6,111 nt of DNA, taken from Anaerolineaceae bacterium (GTDB lineage Bacteria; Chloroflexota; Anaerolineae; Anaerolineales; Anaerolineaceae). This document shows positions 5,954 through 6,111 of this stretch, piece by piece (within the stretch, counting starts at the first letter, position 1; every line of letters starts with the position of its first letter). The DNA is taken from the NCBI GenBank assembly GCA_030620065.1, contig JAUXFJ010000104.1:1-6111 (forward strand). Direction: 5' to 3'. The notes beneath the pieces are model-generated. The model was given only the letters and a program-made list of their open reading frames with translations, was not told the origin of the DNA and did not search any database. Position numbers and translations under genes: made by a program.

Positions 5954-5980
5954 TTTTGTGTCCATTTTATCCACACAAAA
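5954..5980. repeat. 8-bp perfect inverted repeat
   Basis: TTTTGTGT (5954-5961) and ACACAAAA (5973-5980) are exact reverse complements around an 11-base centre (CCATTTTATCC). It is AT-rich and lies about 40 bases from the tRNA-derived repeat. It could be a protein-binding site near an attachment site or a weak terminator. Nothing decides this. Confidence 0.4.
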
Positions 5981-6076
5981 CATATGGCTGTGCGTAAACT
6001 GTTAATTATTTCAATTATTTCCGCAGGAATTGCACATAAAAAGATAATTTATCCCTAGACCTGGGGTATCTGGCAG

Positions 6077-6109
6077 GGGTTGCCTGTCCTGATGCATCAC
6101 AGGAAACCC
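6077..6109. repeat. Interrupted 10-bp hairpin at the right edge
   Basis: GGGTT-G-CCTGT (6077-6087) pairs with ACAGG-A-AACCC (6099-6109): two 5-bp stems separated by one G-A mismatch, with an 11-base loop. The loop region also holds the perfect palindrome TGATGCATCA (6090-6099). No T-run is visible on the minus strand; the plus-strand side is cut by the window edge, so a terminator reading right cannot be excluded. Confidence 0.4.
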
Positions 6110-6111
6110 GC

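Larger units (their letters stand above)
5711..6111. other. Gene-poor stretch at the right edge
   Basis: No convincing protein gene lies here. From left to right it holds the candidate kinase promoter, an AT-rich stretch (5760-5830), the tRNA fragment with its partial repeat, an 8-bp inverted repeat and a hairpin at the edge. The longest minus-strand frames entering from the right edge are only about 31-34 codons. An ATG frame of 23 codons at 5983-5912 (MFCVDKMDTKSS and on) has no Shine-Dalgarno and no recognisable family. Confidence 0.6.

Noticed and set aside
5912..5983. 23-codon minus-strand frame starting MFCVDKMDTKSS
   Set aside because: No Shine-Dalgarno, no recognisable family, and it lies in a repeat-rich region near a tRNA remnant; too short to support as a gene.
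6009..6109. Minus-strand frame entering from the right edge that ends with FMCNSCGNN, recalling a zinc knuckle (CxxCG)
   Set aside because: Only about 34 codons are visible, a second frame is open for a similar length, and the segment contains hairpins. A single CxxC pair is not enough to call a gene tail.

Overview
The window holds one five-gene cluster, all on the minus strand, plus about 400 bases of mostly non-coding DNA at the right edge. In transcription order (right to left) the genes are: a membrane sensor histidine kinase, an OmpR/PhoB-type response regulator, a lipoprotein solute-binding protein, a fused double-domain ABC permease, and an ABC ATPase cut by the left edge. The kinase and regulator overlap by 8 bases. 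The three transporter genes have the SBP-permease-ATPase order of FbpABC/AfuABC-type importers. The simplest reading is a nutrient importer controlled by its own two-component system.

The 118-base gap between the regulator and the binding-protein gene is the most informative non-coding stretch. Right after the regulator stop codon it has three direct repeats (GTTACAT, GTTACAG, GTAACAG on the plus strand) at exactly 11-base intervals. This is the geometry of PhoB/OmpR-family operators. It is followed by a short GCAA-capped hairpin and a 9-bp inverted repeat just before the binding-protein Shine-Dalgarno. A second, strong hairpin (13 bp) lies between the binding-protein and permease genes, where transport operons often have structures that raise binding-protein yield relative to the permease.

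The right end (5711-6111) has no convincing gene. It contains a 49-base piece that aligns without gaps to the 3' two-thirds of an initiator-type tRNA-Met. It lacks the D-arm and 5' acceptor strand and has a changed anticodon. A partial second copy of its variable-arm sequence lies about 40 bases away. This looks like a tRNA-derived attachment-site remnant, so a mobile-element boundary may lie here.

Organism: a bacterium of moderate G+C. The lipoprotein with a long Glu/Ala/Pro-rich linker and the style of the transporter recall Chloroflexota (Anaerolineae-like), but this is an impression from protein style, not proof. The transported substrate cannot be read from the sequence. The family includes ferric iron, sugar-phosphate and aminoethylphosphonate importers. 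The Pho-box-like operator leans slightly toward a phosphorus-containing compound, as inference only.
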